A stretch of 64,000 nucleotides of DNA from CBDDEC01 sp965198045 (GTDB lineage: Bacteria; Chloroflexota; Dehalococcoidia; UBA2979). Position 1 is the first letter of the stretch. Every line of letters starts with the position of its first letter. Both the position numbers and the translations under genes were made by a program. Positions 53,095 through 63,623 of this stretch are shown here, piece by piece. The notes under the pieces are model-generated. The model worked only from the letters and a program-made list of their open reading frames with translations, did not search any database and was not told where the DNA came from. The stretch is taken from the NCBI GenBank assembly GCA_965198045.1, contig CBDAOL010000004.1:1-64000 (forward strand), read 5' to 3'.

Positions 53095-54322
53095 CTAGAC
53101 CTCGGCGCAGCGCACGGCGGTGACCGGCGCCAGCGAGCTGGCGACCTCCGACCACGACTCGCCGCCGTTCGGCGACGCGAAGACGTGGCCGCCGTTCGTC
53201 CCGAGGTAGAGGCCGAGGCTGCCCGGCTCCGGGTGGTCATCGTGCGTCAGCGCCTGCCGGTACGCGCCCTGGTAGAAGTGGTCGGGCAGGCCGGTGCCCA
53301 GCGCCTCCCAGCTCACGCCGCCGTCCGAGGTGCGACAGACGCGCAGGTGGCCGTCGACGGGGACGCGTTGCTGGTCCGAGATGTGCGGCACGACGTAGAA
53401 CACCTCCGGGTCGTGCGGATCGATCGCCGAGGCGAAGCCATGCAACGGGTAGTCGTCCTCGTGCCCCAGCGCCGCGGCGAGGCTGGCCGCGATGTCGTCC
53501 CAGTCCGCGCCACCGTTTCGGGACGCCAGGACGCCGCTGTGATGCTGCACGTACATCCTCGAGCGGTCCGCCGGGTGCCACTGGAACGAATGCACGTCGT
53601 GACCGGCCTCCATCTCGAGTCCGCCGCCGGGGAGGTGGTCGTCGCGCAGCCCGCGCTGCCGCGCCTCCCACGAGGCGCCCCCGTCGTGTGTCTCGAAGAG
53701 CCCCGCGGTCTGGACGACGGCGATCATGTGCTCCGGGTCGGTGGGGTCGACGCGGAGGTCATCGCAGGCGGGCGCCGAGCCGAACACGTTGTCCGACACG
53801 CTGGTCACACCCATCACCCACAGTCCTCGCGTGGGGTGCTCCCAGAGCGGGCGGTTGAGCTCCCAGCTTTGCCCGCTGTCATCCGAGGTGAAGACGCCGG
53901 CCGGTGCGACGCCGAGGTAGAGCCGGCCGGGCTGCGATGCCGCGCCCGGCACGACCGTCCAGATACGCTCCAGGCTCGCTGAGGCCTCGAGGCGCGGCGA
54001 ACCATTCGCCACGCTCTTCGTCCATGACCAGCGCGTCACGCTGCGCGAGTTCGAGCGGGCTCGCCGGATAGGTCTCGCCCGGCGCGAACATCGGCGCGGG
54101 GATCTCGCTCCACGTTGCGCCGTCGTCGTCGGAGGCGAAGAGGTGTGGCCCCCACTGCATATGCGCCGTCGAGGCATAGATGCGCCCGTCGCGCGGGTCG
54201 CGGACCGCGTAGTCGACCTGCTCGCCGAGGAAGCTCGGTTCACTCAGCGACCACGACGCGCGGTCTTCGCTGCGACCGATCAACAGCCCCTTGCGCGTGG
54301 CGATCAGCAGTTCGTAGCTCAA
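53095..54322 (-). pseudogene. BNR/Asp-box beta-propeller protein, one frameshift
   Basis: Starts MSYELLIATRKGLLIG at 54322. Six Asp-box repeats are visible (ASDDDGATW, TSDDSGQSW, THDGGASW, SRNGGADW, TSDGGVSW, SPNGGESW), as in sialidase/sortilin-like glycosyl hydrolase propellers. A one-base shift near 54000 separates the first repeat from the others. Probably cytoplasmic, since no signal peptide is seen. Confidence 0.8.
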
Positions 54323-54370
54323 GTGACGCCCTCCGTAGCCGCGGGCAGTCTATCCACCCGACCGCCCGCT

Positions 54371-56776
54371 ATTGCAGCACCCTGCCGCCGCGAGATCGGC
54401 GACGCGCTCGCCGTCGTAGCCGAGGATCTCCGTCAGCACCTCGAAGTTGTCGCGACCGAAGCTCGGCGCCGCGCGCTCGATCTGTGCCGGGGTGCGGCTC
54501 AGGCGGAAGCGCGAACCCTCGACGGTGGTCGCACCGACGATGTCGTGTTCCAACTGTACGAAGTGCCCGCGATGCAGCAGCTGCGGTCGACGACACACTC
54601 CTGGCTGTTCTGCACCGCATGCGATGGCACCCCAACGGCCTGGAGCGTCTCCTGCACCTCGTACATGTCGCGCTCGGCTGTCCAGGCCGCGATGGCCGCA
54701 TCGATTGCCTCGAGGTTCGCTTGCCGCGCGGCCAAGTCGGGATGCGCGTCGGCGAGGTCCTCGCGCCCGATCGCCGTCGCCAGGGCCTGCCACTGTTCCT
54801 CGGTCGCTGTCGCGATCGCCACCCATCGGTCCTCGCCCGCGGCCGGGTAGACGGCGTGCGGCGCGATGTGGGCGTCACCGTTGCCCACGCGCTCGAACTC
54901 GCGCCCGTTCACCGAGTAGTCGAGGATCGCCGGCGCCAGGAGGTGGATGCTCGCTTCCGCCTGCGAGAAGTCGATGTACTGCCCCTCGCCGGTGCGGTCG
55001 CGATGTTCGAGGGCTGCCAGCAGCGTCGCGAGCGTGAGCCTCGGCGCGACGTAGTCGGTGTAGGCGGCCACGACTGCCGGGTCGCGGTCGCCCCACCCAA
55101 CGATGCTGTTGAAGCCCGCGGCGGCCGCGCCCATCGTCCCGAAGCCCGCGATGCTCGAGTAGGGCCCGGACTGCCCGAAGAGCGAGCTGCTCAGCATCAC
55201 GATCCGCGGATTGATCTCGCGAAGCGTGGCGTAGTCGAGGCCCCAGCTCCGCATCGCCCTCGGCGAGAACGACTCCGCGACGACGTCCGCCCACCCGACG
55301 AGGTCGCGAATGACGTTGCGCCCCTCCTCGCCTGAGACGTCGAGGGTGAGTCCCAGCTTGCCCGCGTTCATGTTGTGGTAGAGCCCGGATGCCTCCGGGC
55401 CGGGTTCGCTGTTGATCCAGGGGGCGAGCCCTCGCGCCGTGTCGATGCGGGTCGTCGACTCGACCCGGATGATCGTGGCGCCGTAATCGGCCATTACCCG
55501 CGTGGCTGCGGGGCCGGCCATGACCCACATCAGATCGAGCACCTTCACGTCGCTTAGCGGCTGCTCGGACGCGCCCTCGATGCGTTCGACCTCGGGCACG
55601 CGCTCGAGGAGTGATGCGCCGTCATCGGCACCGATCGACGGCGCCGGCGAGCCCCGCCCGATCGGTGTCTCGCTCAGCTTCGCGAGCGCGGCCGGCTACC
55701 GGTGCGGCGCCTTCCTCGAGGTCCCGCCAGTAGTCTCGGTCGGCGAATTGCGGCGAATCGTGCAGGTCTTCGATCGAGGACATTGGGACGATCAGCAGCC
55801 GGCGTTTCATCCCCTCCTCGAGGAGCTCTGCCTTGGTCTTGGTCGCCATGAACGCGGCGATCACGCCGAGGACGCGCCGGTACTCGTCGGGCGTCTCCTC
55901 GCCACTGGCGAGCAGTGTCTGGTAGCCGATCCAGTCCTTGCTGCGCGTCGCCTCGTCGCATCCGCCCTCCTCGAGGATCCAGTCCATGAGGCGCTGCGAG
56001 AAGGGGCCGATGCCGGGGCCGAACAGGAACGTCAGCGACGCGTAGCCGTCGATCGTCTTCCAGACGAGCGGGATCGTCAGCCCGGAGAGCGAGACGCCGC
56101 CGCGGAAACGTTCGGACTGCACCGTGCCGACGGCCGCCGACAGGATGGTCGACTGCGTCGCCTGCGCGAGTGCGGCCTGCGACGAGACATCGACGTGCTG
56201 CCCGAGCCCCGCGTGCTTGCGCTCGCGGAGCGCGATCAACGCCGCCTGCGCGGCCTCGATCCCGCCGTGCAAGCCCGCCTGCGGCACAGAGATGCGGAGC
56301 GGCGAGCGGTCGTGGTCGCCGGTGATCGCCATCTCGCCGGAGGCGGCGGCCACCGTCAGGTCGGTCGCCGCATAGCTCGCCTTCGGTCCGTCCGATCCGA
56401 ACGGGGTGATCGAGACGTAGACGAGCGCCGGATTCGCCTCCGCGAGGTCGTCGTAGCCGAGGCCGTGCGCAGCCATCTCGCCGGGTACCGCAGATTCGAA
56501 GAGAACGTCAGCCGTGGCCGCCAGCCGTCGCACCCGTTCGCGCCCCTCGTCTGTGCCGAGGTCGGCAGTCACGGAGCGCTTGTTGCGCCCCCACGCCGCC
56601 CACGGCAGCGAGGTGTCAGGGCCGGGCTGGTCGCCGGCGAACGGGCCGCGACGGCGGGCAGGATTACCCTCGGGCGGCTCGATCGCGATCACCTCGGCGC
56701 CAAGGTCCGCGAGGACCATGCCGGCGATCATGCTCTCGTTGTCGGTCAGATCGAGTACTCGGTAGTGACCCAACAT
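54371..56776 (-). pseudogene. two-domain type III CoA-transferase (CaiB/BaiF fusion), frameshifted
   Basis: First half from ATG 56776 (MLGHYRVLDLTDNESMIAGM, SVTADLGTDEG, HVDVSSQAALAQAT). A shift near 55680 precedes the second half (VKVLDLMWVMAGPAATRVMA, NAGKLGLTLDVSGEEGRNVI, HAVYPAAGEDRWVAIATATE). Another near 54585 precedes PQLLHRGHFVQLEHDIVGAT then SFGRDNFEVLTEILGYDGER. Bridging the shifts gives one ~800-residue protein like the intact 779-aa gene at 25635. Confidence 0.8.
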
Positions 56777-56943
56777 GCGTGTACACCCTCCGCCTAGACG
56801 TGGCCGCACGAGCGGGACCGCGCGACGCCGCGTCATGCTACCTCGGAGCGGCCAGCGGAGCGCTCAACGCACGTAATGGCGGCCCGTTTGCGTTGTAAGG
56901 CCGGTACGGCAGGGCGTAGTATCGCGCCGCGACGGGGGTGCTT

Positions 56944-58998
56944 ATGGATCGCTACGAGATCGGACAGCTACGCAACGTGGCCCTGGTGGGCCATCACGGA
57001 TCCGGGAAGACGACGTTCACCGAGGCCGCACTGCTCGCCTCGGGCGTCGTGAACCGCCTGGGTTCGGTCGTTGATGGCAACACCGTGTCCGACTACGACC
57101 CACTGGAGCAGTCACACGAGTACTCGATCTCCGCCTCGCTGATCCCGATCGAGTGGCACGGCGTGCGCATCAACCTGATCGACGCGCCCGGCTATCCCGA
57201 CTTCGAGGGCGAGGTCGTTTCCGCGGCCGCCGCCGCCGATGGCGCACTGATCACCGTCGACTCCGTCTCCGGCGTCGAGGCCGGCACCGAGCTCGCCTGG
57301 ACGCGCCTCGATATCGCCGAGGTGAAGCCGCGCATGATGCTGGTCACCCGCCTCGACCGCGAGAACGCCAACTTCGCGCAGGTCGTGGAGCAGCTCCGCG
57401 AGCGCTTCGGCAGCGGCGTCGCCCCCTTCGGGCTGCCGATCATGGGCGCCGACGGCATCGAGGGCGTCTACGACCTCCTGGAACAGAAGGCGACCCGCGC
57501 CGGCAAGCCCACCGAGACCCCCGATGAGCTGGCTGGCGACATCGAGGCGGCCCGCGAGCAGCTGATCGAGGCGGCCGCCGATGCCGATGACGACATCATG
57601 ATGAAGTACCTCGAGGGCGAGGACCTAGACCACGACGAGATCGCAGCGGCCCTCAAGGGCGGTGTCGCCACCGGCGCGGTGGTCCCGGTCTTTCCCGTCT
57701 GCGCCCCGCGTGACATCGGCGTTCAGCCGGCATTGCACGAGATCGCGCAGCTCTTCCCCTCGCCGGCAGACCGGGAGTACCCGACCGCCGAGGGCACGAT
57801 CGCGCCCGACACATCAGGTGGTCTCGTGGCGTACGTCTTCAAGACCGCATCCGACCCGTTCGTCGGGCACCTCTCGTTCGTCCGTGTGCTGCGTGGGTCA
57901 ATCGCCGCCGGCACGGCTCTGACGAACGCGCAGAACCGCGAATCGGAGCGCGCCCCGCACGTCTTTCTCCAGCGCGGCTCCGAGCAGATCGAAGTGCCCG
58001 CGCTGGTCACGGGCGACCTCGGCGTCATCCCCAAGCTGTCGCATACCCGCACGGGCGAGGTGCTGACGGACGGTGGCGAGGCGCCGGCGCTACGGCCGCT
58101 GCCGCTGCCGACACCGACCTATCGCAGCGCGCTCCACCCGCTCAGCGACAAGGATGTCGACAAGCTGTCCATGGCCCTCGAGCGGCTGCGCGACCAGGAT
58201 CCGACGATCCAGATCGAGCACGACAACGACACCGGCGAAACGATCATGCTCACCCTCGGCGACGCGCACGCCTCCGTCGCGATCGACCACATGAAGCAGA
58301 ACTATGGCGTCGAGGCCGACATGGCCGAACCGCTCGTGCCCTACCGCGAGACGGTGGCGTCCGCCTCGAAGGCCGAGTATCGGCATAAGAAGCAGACCGG
58401 CGGCCACGGTCAGTACGGTCACGTCGTGATCGAGATCGAACCGCTGCCGCGCGGCAGCGGGTTCGTGTTCAAGGACGCGGTGGTCGGGGGCTCTGTGCCA
58501 CGCCAGTTCATCCCCGCGGTCCAGCACGGCATCACCGAGGCGATGGAGGCCGGTCCGCTCGCGCAATCGCCGATCGTCGATCTGCGCGTGACCCTGGTCG
58601 ATGGTTCGAGCCACTCTGTGGACTCGTCCGAGATGGCGTTCAAGACCGCGGCGATCCAGGCCATCCGCGAGGGCATGATGCAAGCGCAGCCGGTGCTGCT
58701 CGAGCCTGTGATGTCGATGAAGATCCACGTCCCGAACGACAACGTCGGCGACGTCATGAGCGAGATCAGCTCGCGCCGAGGCTCGATCCAGGGCGTCGAT
58801 GCCACGGCCGATCGGGACGGCTTCTCGACCGTCTCAGCCGAGGTCCCGCTCGCCGAGGTGCAGCGCTACGTGACCTCGCTGCGTGCGCTGGTCGGGGGCC
58901 GAGGCAACTTCGACATGGCGTTCGATCGCTACGTCGAGGTGCCGCGCGAGCTACAGCAGGCCGCTGTGGCGCAGCGCGCGGCCGTCGCAGCCGACTAG
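56944..58998 (+). CDS. elongation factor G-like GTPase
   Basis: 684 aa with all EF-G domains. The GTPase domain has GHHGSGKT (P loop), IDAPGYPDFEGEV (G3, Tyr-Pro instead of the His-Val of true EF-G) and VTRLDREN (G4, divergent from NKxD). Domain IV has KKQTGGHGQYGHVVIEIEP and domain V SRRGSIQGVD. These changes are typical of EF-G-like paralogues (FusA2-type), whose role differs from ribosome translocation. ATG 56944 is preferred to GTG 56938 because GGGGG precedes it. Confidence 0.9.
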   Translation: MDRYEIGQLRNVALVGHHGSGKTTFTEAALLASGVVNRLGSVVDGNTVSDYDPLEQSHEYSISASLIPIEWHGVRINLIDAPGYPDFEGEVVSAAAAADGALITVDSVSGVEAGTELAWTRLDIAEVKPRMMLVTRLDRENANFAQVVEQLRERFGSGVAPFGLPIMGADGIEGVYDLLEQKATRAGKPTETPDELAGDIEAAREQLIEAAADADDDIMMKYLEGEDLDHDEIAAALKGGVATGAVVPVFPVCAPRDIGVQPALHEIAQLFPSPADREYPTAEGTIAPDTSGGLVAYVFKTASDPFVGHLSFVRVLRGSIAAGTALTNAQNRESERAPHVFLQRGSEQIEVPALVTGDLGVIPKLSHTRTGEVLTDGGEAPALRPLPLPTPTYRSALHPLSDKDVDKLSMALERLRDQDPTIQIEHDNDTGETIMLTLGDAHASVAIDHMKQNYGVEADMAEPLVPYRETVASASKAEYRHKKQTGGHGQYGHVVIEIEPLPRGSGFVFKDAVVGGSVPRQFIPAVQHGITEAMEAGPLAQSPIVDLRVTLVDGSSHSVDSSEMAFKTAAIQAIREGMMQAQPVLLEPVMSMKIHVPNDNVGDVMSEISSRRGSIQGVDATADRDGFSTVSAEVPLAEVQRYVTSLRALVGGRGNFDMAFDRYVEVPRELQQAAVAQRAAVAAD

Positions 58999-59026
58999 CC
59001 CTCGCGCACGTCTCGACCGTTCGGAA

Positions 59027-59046
59027 CCGCGCCCTCCGGGGCGCGG
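59027..59046 (+). terminator. hairpin after the EF-G-like gene
   Basis: Perfect 8-bp stem CCGCGCCC / GGGCGCGG with TCCG loop, 29 bp after the stop codon; no T-run. Confidence 0.5.
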
Positions 59047-59097
59047 CTCCACGTCGAGAGCAGCGTCCAGAGCAGCAGCACACGACGAGGAGCCGAC

Positions 59098-59961
59098 ATG
59101 GCCGACGCCAACCTCCGCATCTCTCTCGCCACGTGGTCGATGCACCGCATGTTCTTCGAGGAGGGGCTCGACCTGCTCGGCATGGTCGACCTCACGGCCG
59201 AGTTTGGCATCGGGGGCATCGAGTTCGTCAACACGTTCTTCCCCTCGCCGCAGTACCGCTACCTCGAGGGCCTGCGGGACCGCTGTGCCGAGCACGGGAT
59301 CACGCCGCTGTTGATCATGTGCGACGGCGAGGGCAACCTCGCTGCCGTCGACGCCGCAGAGCGCGTGCAGGCGGTGAAGAACCACCACAAGTGGATCGAC
59401 ATCGCGGAGGTGCTCGGCTGTTACTCCATCCGCGTCAACGTGCACGGCGACGTGAGCGACCCCGGTGCGATGCGTGATCGTGCCGCCGAGGCGCTGGCGT
59501 CGCTCTGCGAGTACAGCGACGCCGCGGGCATCGACGTCATCATCGAGAACCACGGTAACCGCGAGGTCGGCAACCTCACGCCCGCAGCCGACCCGGCCTG
59601 GATCGTCTCGCTCGTCGAGGCGACCGGGCACCCTCGCCTCGGCACGCTGCCGGACTTCGGCAACTGGGCGCGTCACATCGATCGCTACGAGGCGGTCGCG
59701 CAGATGATGCCCCACGCTCGCGGCGTCTCCGCGAAGTGCTACACCTTCGCCGACGACGGCAGCGAGACCGAGATCGACTTCGCGCGCATGATCGACATCG
59801 TCCCCGCCGCGGACTACAGCGGCTTCGTCGGCATCGAGTACGAGGAGTACCGGGGCATGCGCCGCATTGCGGACGGCTTCGAGCCCGCCGACGGGGCGGT
59901 GCCGGTCACGGAGCGCGAGGGCATTGGCGCGGCCCGGCGGCTCCTCGAGGGCCTGCTGTGA
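59098..59961 (+). CDS. sugar phosphate isomerase/epimerase-like TIM barrel
   Basis: 287 aa. LRISLATWSMHRMFFEEGLD, GIGGIEFVN, IRVNVHGD, IDVIIENHGN and LGTLPDFGNW mark the xylose-isomerase-like TIM barrel with metal-binding Glu/Asp/His. It overlaps the next gene by GTGA, so the two are translationally coupled and probably act on the same sugar or polyol. Confidence 0.9.
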   Translation: MADANLRISLATWSMHRMFFEEGLDLLGMVDLTAEFGIGGIEFVNTFFPSPQYRYLEGLRDRCAEHGITPLLIMCDGEGNLAAVDAAERVQAVKNHHKWIDIAEVLGCYSIRVNVHGDVSDPGAMRDRAAEALASLCEYSDAAGIDVIIENHGNREVGNLTPAADPAWIVSLVEATGHPRLGTLPDFGNWARHIDRYEAVAQMMPHARGVSAKCYTFADDGSETEIDFARMIDIVPAADYSGFVGIEYEEYRGMRRIADGFEPADGAVPVTEREGIGAARRLLEGLL

Positions 59962-61020
59962 CTCGCACCGTCGCAAGCCCGCGCGCCGCCGTCGTCGGCG
60001 CCGGATGGATCGCCGACCACGGGCACCTGCCCGGCTACGCGCGCGCTGGCGTGGAGGTGGTCGCGATCGCGGACATCGACGAAGCCGCTGCAAGCGAGCT
60101 CGCGTCGAAGCATGGCGTCCCGCGGGTCGATGCTGACTGGCGCACGATGCTCGCCGAGGTGCAGCCGGACATCGTCTCGGTCTGTGTCCCCAACATGTGG
60201 CACGCCGAGATCGCCCTCGGCGCCATCGAGGCCGGTGCGCACGTGCTCTGCGAGAAGCCGCTCGCCACCTCCGTCGACGGGGCCGAGCGCATGTTCGCGG
60301 CCGCGGGTGAGGCTGATGTGGTGCTGATGGCGGACCAGAACACGCGCTTCCAGCCACGCAACCGCGTGCTGCGCGACGCCGTCAATCGAGGAGATCTCGG
60401 CGAGGTCTACTTCGCCGAGACGGTGTACGCGCGCCGGCTGGGCATCCCCGGCTGGGGCTCGTTCACGAGCCAGACCGCCTCGTTCGGCGGCGCGGTCTGC
60501 GACATCGGCGTGCACGCGCTCGACCTCGCGCTGTGGCTGATGGATAATCCGCGCCCCGTCTCGGCCTCGGCAACGACCGCGACCGAGTTCGGCACACGCG
60601 ACGAGGTCGCTGATGCACGCGGCCGGCACTGGGAGCCGTCGGCCTTCGACGTCGAGGACTTCGGCGCGGCCTTCGTGCGCTTCGAGCTGCCGAGCGGTCG
60701 CGACGCCTCGCTGGTGCTGCGCCTCGTGGGCGGCGCACATCGAGGGCAACGAGGAGTGGCTGCAGCTCGTCGGCACGGAGGGTGGCGTCCGCAACGACCC
60801 CCCGGTGCGCTACCGCCTCGACGGTGGCGAGCAGCTCACCGAGCCGCTCGAGGATCCGACGCACGCGCCCGGCTGCGACGAGGCGATCGCGCACTTCGTC
60901 GACTGCGTCCGCGGCGACGCCTCACCGCTCGTCACGCCGGAGGAGACGCTGAACGTGCAGCGTATCCTCGACGGCATGTACGACTCGGCTGCATCGGGCC
61001 GCGAGGTGCGGTTCGACTGA
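59958..61020 (+). pseudogene. Gfo/Idh/MocA-family oxidoreductase, one frameshift
   Basis: GTG 59958 overlaps the upstream stop. Rossmann start AAVVGAGWIADHGHLPGYAR, then VCVPNMWHAEIALGAIEAGA, CEKPLATSVDGAER and GGAVCDIGVHALDLALWLMD. A shift near 60725 changes frame to AAHIEGNEEWLQLVGTEGGV and DEAIAHFVDCVRGDASPLVT, ending at 61020. NAD(P)-dependent sugar or inositol dehydrogenase family. Confidence 0.82.
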
Positions 61021-61039
61021 GCCGGCGGCCGTGGGGGAC

Positions 61040-61813
61040 ATGATGCGGGTCGCCCTGCTCTGCGACATCCACTGCAACCTCCCGGCGCTCGACGCCGTCC
61101 TCGAGGAGGTCCGCGCCGCCGAGGTGGATGCGATCGTCGTGGGCGGCGATGTCCTGCCGGGCCCGGTCCCATCCGAAACGCTCGAGCGGCTGCTGAACCT
61201 CGACCTGCCCGTGCACTTCGTGCACGGCAACGGGGAGCTCGCGGTGCTGGCGCAACTGGCGGCCGCCCGCCCGGAGGACGTGACCTACCACGGCACGACC
61301 TCGGGCAAGCCGCTCCCGCAGGCCCTGCAAGACGAGTTGCGGTGGGCCGGGGAACAGATCCACTCCTACCAGGGCGTGATTGCCAGCTGGCCGAAGACCG
61401 TCACCCTCGATGTGACCGGGCTCGGCCCCGTCCTGTTCTGCCACGCCACCCCGCACGACGAAACCGCGATCCTCACACGCGTCACGCCCGAGGAACGAGC
61501 CCGCACCCACCTCGATGACATCGATGTGAGCGTGGTGGCATGTGGCCACACGCACATGCAGATGGATCGCACGATCGGCGACGTCCGCGTGATCAACGCC
61601 GGCAGCGTGGGCATGCCCTCCGGCGCGACGGGCGCCTACTGGCTGCTGCTCGGCCCGGACGTCGAGTTCCGCCACACGACATACGACCTCGACGCAGCAG
61701 CCGCCCTCGTGCGCACGACCGAGTACTCGAGCGCCGAGCACTTCGCGTCCCGCACCATCCTTGCCCCACCGAGCGAAGACGACATGCTCCGCGCCTTCGG
61801 CGAGATCGCGTAA
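61040..61813 (+). CDS. metallophosphoesterase
   Basis: 257 aa. Calcineurin-like motifs in order: LLCDIHCN, VVGGDVLPG, HGNGE, CHATPHDE and CGHTHMQMD, giving a two-metal site of the YfcE/MPE type. Start ATG 61040 or 61043, both after GTGGGGG. In the same run as the TIM barrel and Gfo/Idh genes. Confidence 0.88.
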   Translation: MMRVALLCDIHCNLPALDAVLEEVRAAEVDAIVVGGDVLPGPVPSETLERLLNLDLPVHFVHGNGELAVLAQLAAARPEDVTYHGTTSGKPLPQALQDELRWAGEQIHSYQGVIASWPKTVTLDVTGLGPVLFCHATPHDETAILTRVTPEERARTHLDDIDVSVVACGHTHMQMDRTIGDVRVINAGSVGMPSGATGAYWLLLGPDVEFRHTTYDLDAAAALVRTTEYSSAEHFASRTILAPPSEDDMLRAFGEIA

Positions 61814-62068
61814 CTAGGCGAGGATTTTGAGCGAATGCCCGCTGTCGGAGATGAGGCGATCGATCTCCTCGGCGTGCGGCATCCCCTGGAGGTCGATCCC
61901 GCCCGAGACTCCTACAAACTCGACGCCAACCACCGTGCCGTCAGACGCGTAGTCGATCATTCGGAGTTCATCGAGCCGAGCAGTGCGAGCTACCTCGGTG
62001 TCGGCGAATGTGACGTAGAGGCAGTCCGCTTCGCGGTCGAGTTCGACTCGTGGGGAGCTGTCAGCCAT
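61814..62068 (-). CDS. DUF2283 protein
   Basis: 84 aa from ATG 62068. PRVELDREADCLYVTFADTE, then LRMIDYASDGTVVGVEFVGV is the DUF2283 pattern. It overlaps the 3' end of the DUF4258 gene by 9 bp; such pairs look like toxin-antitoxin modules, DUF2283 being the presumed partner of DUF4258. Confidence 0.82.
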   Translation of the reverse strand: MADSSPRVELDREADCLYVTFADTEVARTARLDELRMIDYASDGTVVGVEFVGVSGGIDLQGMPHAEEIDRLISDSGHSLKILA

Positions 62069-62125
62069 CCGCAACGACCGTCTTCACCAGGAGGGGTGAC
62101 CGGACCCCCTTTGCGAGACCACCGC

Positions 62126-62985
62126 TTATGAGAGTCCAGCGTGTTGCTGAGCCTCCCAGCGCTCGGCGTAGGTAGCCGGGGCGAGCCAGCCCAGGCTGCT
62201 GTGCGGGCGCTTCGTGTTGTACTCGATCCGCCAGTCCTCGATCAGCACCTGCGCCTCGAGCAGGCTGTCGAACTGCTCGACGGCCAGGAACTCGTCGCGC
62301 AGCCGGCCGTTGAACGACTCGACGAATGGGTTTTCCCACGGCGCACCGGGCTCGATGTAGCTGCTGCCCGTACCGCTGAACCGGCACCAGTCGCGCAGCG
62401 CGTTGGCCGTGAGCTCGGGCCCGTTGTCGCAGCGGATGTACCCCGGCGCCGTCCCGCGCCCGGCGACGATCCGGTCGAGCGTGGCGGCGGTGGCGTCGGC
62501 GTTGATGCGCCTGGCGGCCACCACCGCCAGCGCCTCCCGCGTGTGCTCGTCGACGATGTTGAGCAGCTTCAGGACCCGCCCGTCCGCGGTCTGGTCGAAC
62601 TGGAAGTCCAGCGCCCAGACGTGGTTCGGCCGCTCAGCACTCAGCCGCCTGGCGGGCTGAGCCGAGTCCCCCAGACGCTGACGCTTGCGTCGTGTCAGCG
62701 GGACGCGCAGCCCCTCCTCACGCCAGAGCCGTTGCACCCGCTTGCGGTTCACGGTCCATCCCTCCTCGCGCAAGGTCGCCCATGCGCGGCGGTATCCCCA
62801 GCGGGGGTGGCCACGCGAGAAGGCGTGCAACTCCGTCCTGAGCGCGTCGTCGCCGCGGCCGCGCGCCGGCAGGCGGCGCTGCGTGGAGCGGTGCTGGCCG
62901 GTGACCCGGCATGCCCGCCGTTCCGACAACGCGAGGCGGTCCTGCAACATGCAGACCGCCTCGCGCCGGCGCGACGGGCTTACCA
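62126..62985 (-). CDS. IS3-family OrfB (integrase-core transposase)
   Basis: DDE rve domain: VWALDFQFD, IRCDNGPELTANALRDW and NPFVESFNGRLRDEFL carry the catalytic residues. The independent ATG is at 62950, giving 274 aa. The frame is open upstream to the slippery site (KLVSPSRRREAVCMLQDR), so the product is probably an OrfAB fusion made by -1 frameshifting. Confidence 0.88.
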
Positions 62986-63258
62986 GTTTCCCCGGGCGAC
63001 CTCCTTGAGCGCGTCGATCTCGAGTTCCTTGTCGGCGACGATCCGCTTCAGCCGCGCGTTCTCGCGCTCCAGCTCGCGCAGCCGTTTGGCGTCGTCGGCC
63101 TTCATCCCGCCGTACTGGTTGCGCCAGCGGTGGTAGGTCTGCTCCGAGATCTCGACCCGTTTCGCCGCCTCCGCGATCGTCTGCCCCTCACCGAGCAGCC
63201 GCTCCACCTCCCGCAGCTTGCGCACAATCTGCTCAGGCGTGTGCCTGCGTCGTTTCAC
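62980..63258 (-). CDS. IS3-family OrfA
   Basis: 92 aa. HTH (HTPEQIVRKLREVERLLGEG, ISEQTYHRWRNQYGG) and coiled coil (KRLRELERENARLKRIVADK). It ends EVARGNW, the last codons forming the slippery heptamer. Confidence 0.9.
   Translation of the reverse strand: MKRRRHTPEQIVRKLREVERLLGEGQTIAEAAKRVEISEQTYHRWRNQYGGMKADDAKRLRELERENARLKRIVADKELEIDALKEVARGNW
62986..62992 (-). promoter_or_regulatory. -1 frameshift heptamer GGGAAAC
   Basis: Read on the minus strand as G GGA AAC in the OrfA frame (an X XXY YYZ heptamer) two codons before its stop. Slipping back one base enters the OrfB frame at once. Confidence 0.65.
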
Positions 63259-63623
63259 CGTGATGTCCTCCTCCGCCCACCTTCGCGGGCCAAAGGACTC
63301 TCATCAACGGTGGTCTCGTCTCACGGGGTCAGGTCAGGGGCCGCGTGCCGTCGTCCACGTACACTCTAACCTCCCGCCCTTCGAAGATGCCTCCGTAGAT
63401 GGTGGTCGGTGGAGCGGAGCCCCGGGTTGGCGCCGGGCGCGCGAGATCGAAGTTGGCCAGAACCCACGACACAGCCGCGTCACTGACTCCGCGTTGCCCC
63501 ATCCGCCTCCGCGCGTGGCGAGTAGCACGCCAATTCGGCAACACTCATCCGCTCAGGTGCCCTGAGATCATATCAGATGCTCCGGACCACCCGGTCAGGC
63601 CCGAGTTGTCGCCCAATCGCCAG

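Larger units (their letters stand above)
62097..63336 (-). mobile_element. IS3-family element, complete
   Basis: 1240 bp with TGACC termini: left TGACCGGACCCC, right (read inward) TGACCTGACCCCG, both leading to GAGACCACCG and GAGAGTCC. GGGG is duplicated at 62093-62096 and 63337-63340. Confidence 0.9.
62060..63544 (-). pseudogene. DUF4258 protein, split by IS3
   Basis: The 5' part runs from GTG 63544 (ATRHARRRMGQRGVSDAAVS, IYGGIFEGREVRVYVDDGTR). The 3' part is 62060-62092 (VKTVVADG and stop). Removing the IS at 62097-63336 and one GGGG restores a continuous frame ending VDDGTRPLLVKTVVADG. RelE-like fold family; presumed toxin inactivated by the insertion. Confidence 0.8.

Noticed and set aside
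58951..60357. 468-aa open frame on the minus strand
   Set aside because: Shadow of the EF-G-like 3' end, the TIM barrel and the Gfo/Idh gene.
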